The position numbers and the translations under genes were made by a program. The notes beneath the pieces were generated by a model, which saw only the letters and a list, made by a program, of their open reading frames with translations, was not told the DNA's origin and did no database searches. Positions 5,712 to 8,214 of a DNA stretch of 8,214 nucleotides are shown piece after piece; within the stretch, counting starts at the first letter, position 1, and each line of letters opens with the position of its first letter. The stretch covers positions 1 through 8,214 of the forward strand of contig JAUYGU010000107.1 in NCBI GenBank assembly GCA_030690405.1, given 5' to 3'. The DNA is from Dehalococcoidia bacterium. GTDB taxonomy: Bacteria > Chloroflexota > Dehalococcoidia > SM23-28-2 > RBG-16-64-32.

Positions 5712-6428
5712 TTACTCTGTCTCCGTCTTCTTTGGTGTGCGCTTCGGCTTTTCGGTCTCGGCCGGTGTCTCGGGTTCAGCCTTGCGGGCGCGGGTGCGCC
5801 GCGCGGGCTTCGCCTCCTCCGCCTCCAGAGCTGGTGCCTCCGCGCTGGCTTCGGGCGCGGCCGCCGCCTTGGGAGCGCGCGCGCGGCGGGCGGGCTTCGG
5901 TGCCGTGGCGGGCGCCTCAGCGGCGGGGGCCTCCGGCTCCGCTTTCCGGGCGCGGCGGGCCGGCTTCACCTCCACGGCCGCCGCCTCTACGGGTGGGGCT
6001 TCAGCCGATGGCGCCTCGGCCTCCGGCTCCGCCTTGCGGGCGCGACGGGCCGGCTTCGCCGCCGCCTTCGCGGGCACCCGACGCTTCGGCTTCTCCTCCG
6101 CCTGCATGACGCCCTCGGCGGTGACGATCTGGCGCACCGCCAGGCGGGTGTAGCCCTGCCGGTGCCCCCGCCGGCGCCGGTAACGTGTCTTCGCCTTGTA
6201 CTTGAAGACGATGATCTTGCGGTCGCGGCCGTGCTCCACTACCTCCGCTATGACGCGGGCCCCTTCAATCGTCGGGCGGCCGACGCGGACGTCGCCGTTG
6301 GAGGCGATGAAAAGGACGTCGCTGAGCTCGACGGTGGAGCCCACCTCTGCCGAGATGGAGTCCACGTCTATGAGCTGATCGGGCTCAACACGGTACTGTC
6401 TGCCGCCGCTGCGGACTATGGCGTAGAT
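5712..6428 (-). CDS. rplU: 50S ribosomal protein L21 with long basic C-terminal tail, apparent ATC start
   Basis: L21 is a large-subunit protein that binds 23S rRNA together with L20. The core spans residues 1-103: YAIVRSGGRQYRV at 2-14, GARVIAEVVEHGRDRKI at 56-72, and the basic RYRRRRGHRQGYTRL at 82-96. A tail of about 135 Lys/Arg/Ala/Pro/Glu-rich residues follows, giving 238 in all against about 103 for ordinary L21. No ATG, GTG, TTG or CTG exists in frame between the upstream TAG at 6474-6476 and the conserved N-terminus. The codon where family members have Met is ATC (6428-6426), seven bases after AGGAGG. The first canonical codon, GTG at 6365, would delete 21 conserved residues. The promoter at 6471-6499 and leader fit initiation at ATC. 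A sequencing error of ATG to ATC is the main alternative. It heads the rplU-rpmA-rpmE operon. Confidence 0.9.
   Translation of the reverse strand: MYAIVRSGGRQYRVEPDQLIDVDSISAEVGSTVELSDVLFIASNGDVRVGRPTIEGARVIAEVVEHGRDRKIIVFKYKAKTRYRRRRGHRQGYTRLAVRQIVTAEGVMQAEEKPKRRVPAKAAAKPARRARKAEPEAEAPSAEAPPVEAAAVEVKPARRARKAEPEAPAAEAPATAPKPARRARAPKAAAAPEASAEAPALEAEEAKPARRTRARKAEPETPAETEKPKRTPKKTETE
5790..6056 (-). repeat. KPARRAR repeats in the L21 tail
   Basis: Four copies of a KPAR-R-(A/T)-R heptad are encoded at 6056-6036, 5966-5946, 5897-5877 and 5810-5790 (minus strand), that is residues 125-131, 155-161, 178-184 and 207-213. Three are followed by KAEPE or a KAAAAPE variant and then by acidic Ala/Pro/Glu stretches. 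The layout alternates basic and acidic segments, like eukaryotic histone H1 or the tails of some bacterial HU proteins. The region is low complexity, and copy number is likely to vary between relatives. Confidence 0.75.
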
Positions 6429-6434
6429 TTCGCT

Positions 6435-6441
6435 ACCTCCT
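6435..6441 (-). promoter_or_regulatory. ribosome binding site for the ATC start of rplU
   Basis: On the minus strand the bases read AGGAGGT, a full anti-Shine-Dalgarno match. AGGAGG (6441-6436) is followed by seven bases and then ATC at 6428. No other start-like codon lies within useful range, so this site singles out ATC as the initiation codon. Confidence 0.75.
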
Positions 6442-6462
6442 GGGCGGCCTACGAGGGCGCCC
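6442..6462 (-). promoter_or_regulatory. leader hairpin of the rplU operon
   Basis: On the minus strand GGGCG and CGCCC pair, followed after one C-C mismatch by CC and GG, closing a five-base loop. The hairpin begins about two bases after the predicted transcription start near 6464 and its 3' arm directly abuts AGGAGG. It fills almost the whole leader and could modulate ribosome access. L21 leader RNAs are known in Firmicutes, but this one is shorter and I do not claim homology. Confidence 0.45.
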
Positions 6463-6470
6463 GATGTTCG

Positions 6471-6499
6471 ATTCTACCCGCAGGCGGGTGTAGTGTCCA
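6471..6499 (-). promoter_or_regulatory. sigma70-type promoter of the rplU operon
   Basis: On the minus strand a -35 box TGGACA (6499-6494, five of six consensus) is followed by a 17-base spacer and a -10 box TAGAAT (6476-6471, five of six consensus). Spacing is ideal. Transcription would start near 6464, giving a leader of about 36 bases to the rplU ATC. It lies in the gap after ftsH. An inverted repeat ACCCGC-AG-GCGGGT (6476-6489) lies mostly in the spacer. Confidence 0.65.
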
Positions 6500-6531
6500 C
6501 TTCGACGAAGGAGTCTGGCCGCCGCGGGGCG

Positions 6532-8214
<1,683 letters not shown>

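Noticed and set aside
6363..6365. GTG as the rplU start
   Set aside because: It has no proper ribosome binding site and would remove 21 conserved L21 residues, whereas AGGAGG lies correctly placed before the ATC at 6428.

Overview
The window is GC-rich, densely packed bacterial DNA. It holds two gene clusters that converge near position 4130. The left half (plus strand) carries histidine biosynthesis genes interrupted by two unrelated genes. The right half (minus strand) carries ftsH and a ribosomal protein operon. An operon of rplU-rpmA-rpmE followed by a DUF1385 membrane protein gene, together with high GC and Lys/Ala/Pro/Glu-rich tails on ribosomal proteins, fits a Chloroflexota (Dehalococcoidia-like) genome. 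That placement is an inference and not proven by anything in the window.

Plus strand, 1-4093: the last codons of a YHS-domain protein; hisA; a complete acyl-CoA dehydrogenase with a strong ribosome binding site; a TauE/SafE-type membrane transporter that starts three bases after it; hisF with an extended -10 element almost at its start codon and no Shine-Dalgarno; and hisI, which overlaps or nearly overlaps hisF. HisA, HisF and HisI act in the middle of the histidine pathway: HisI opens the ring of PR-AMP, HisA isomerises ProFAR to PRFAR, and HisF with HisH (not seen here) closes the imidazole ring. The dehydrogenase and transporter between hisA and hisF have no evident link to histidine.

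Convergent junction, 4094-4164: two 18-base palindromes form an inverted REP/BIME-like pair, and one supplies the stop codon of the DUF1385 gene. A second pair of related palindromes lies between rpmA and rpmE.

Minus strand, 8214-4165 (in order of transcription): ftsH, truncated at its 5' end by the window edge; a sigma70-type promoter with a compact leader hairpin; rplU; rpmA; rpmE; and the DUF1385 gene. The most striking observation is that rplU has no ATG, GTG, TTG or CTG codon where L21 must begin. The conserved N-terminus is preceded by ATC, placed 7 bases after a perfect AGGAGG and about 36 bases after a predicted transcription start, so rplU appears to start at AUC. L21 also carries a C-terminal tail of about 135 residues containing repeats of the KPARRAR type.

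I saw no tRNA, rRNA, CRISPR array, insertion sequence or prophage gene. Apart from the AUC start, the repeat family and the L21 tail, the gene content is mostly ordinary housekeeping.
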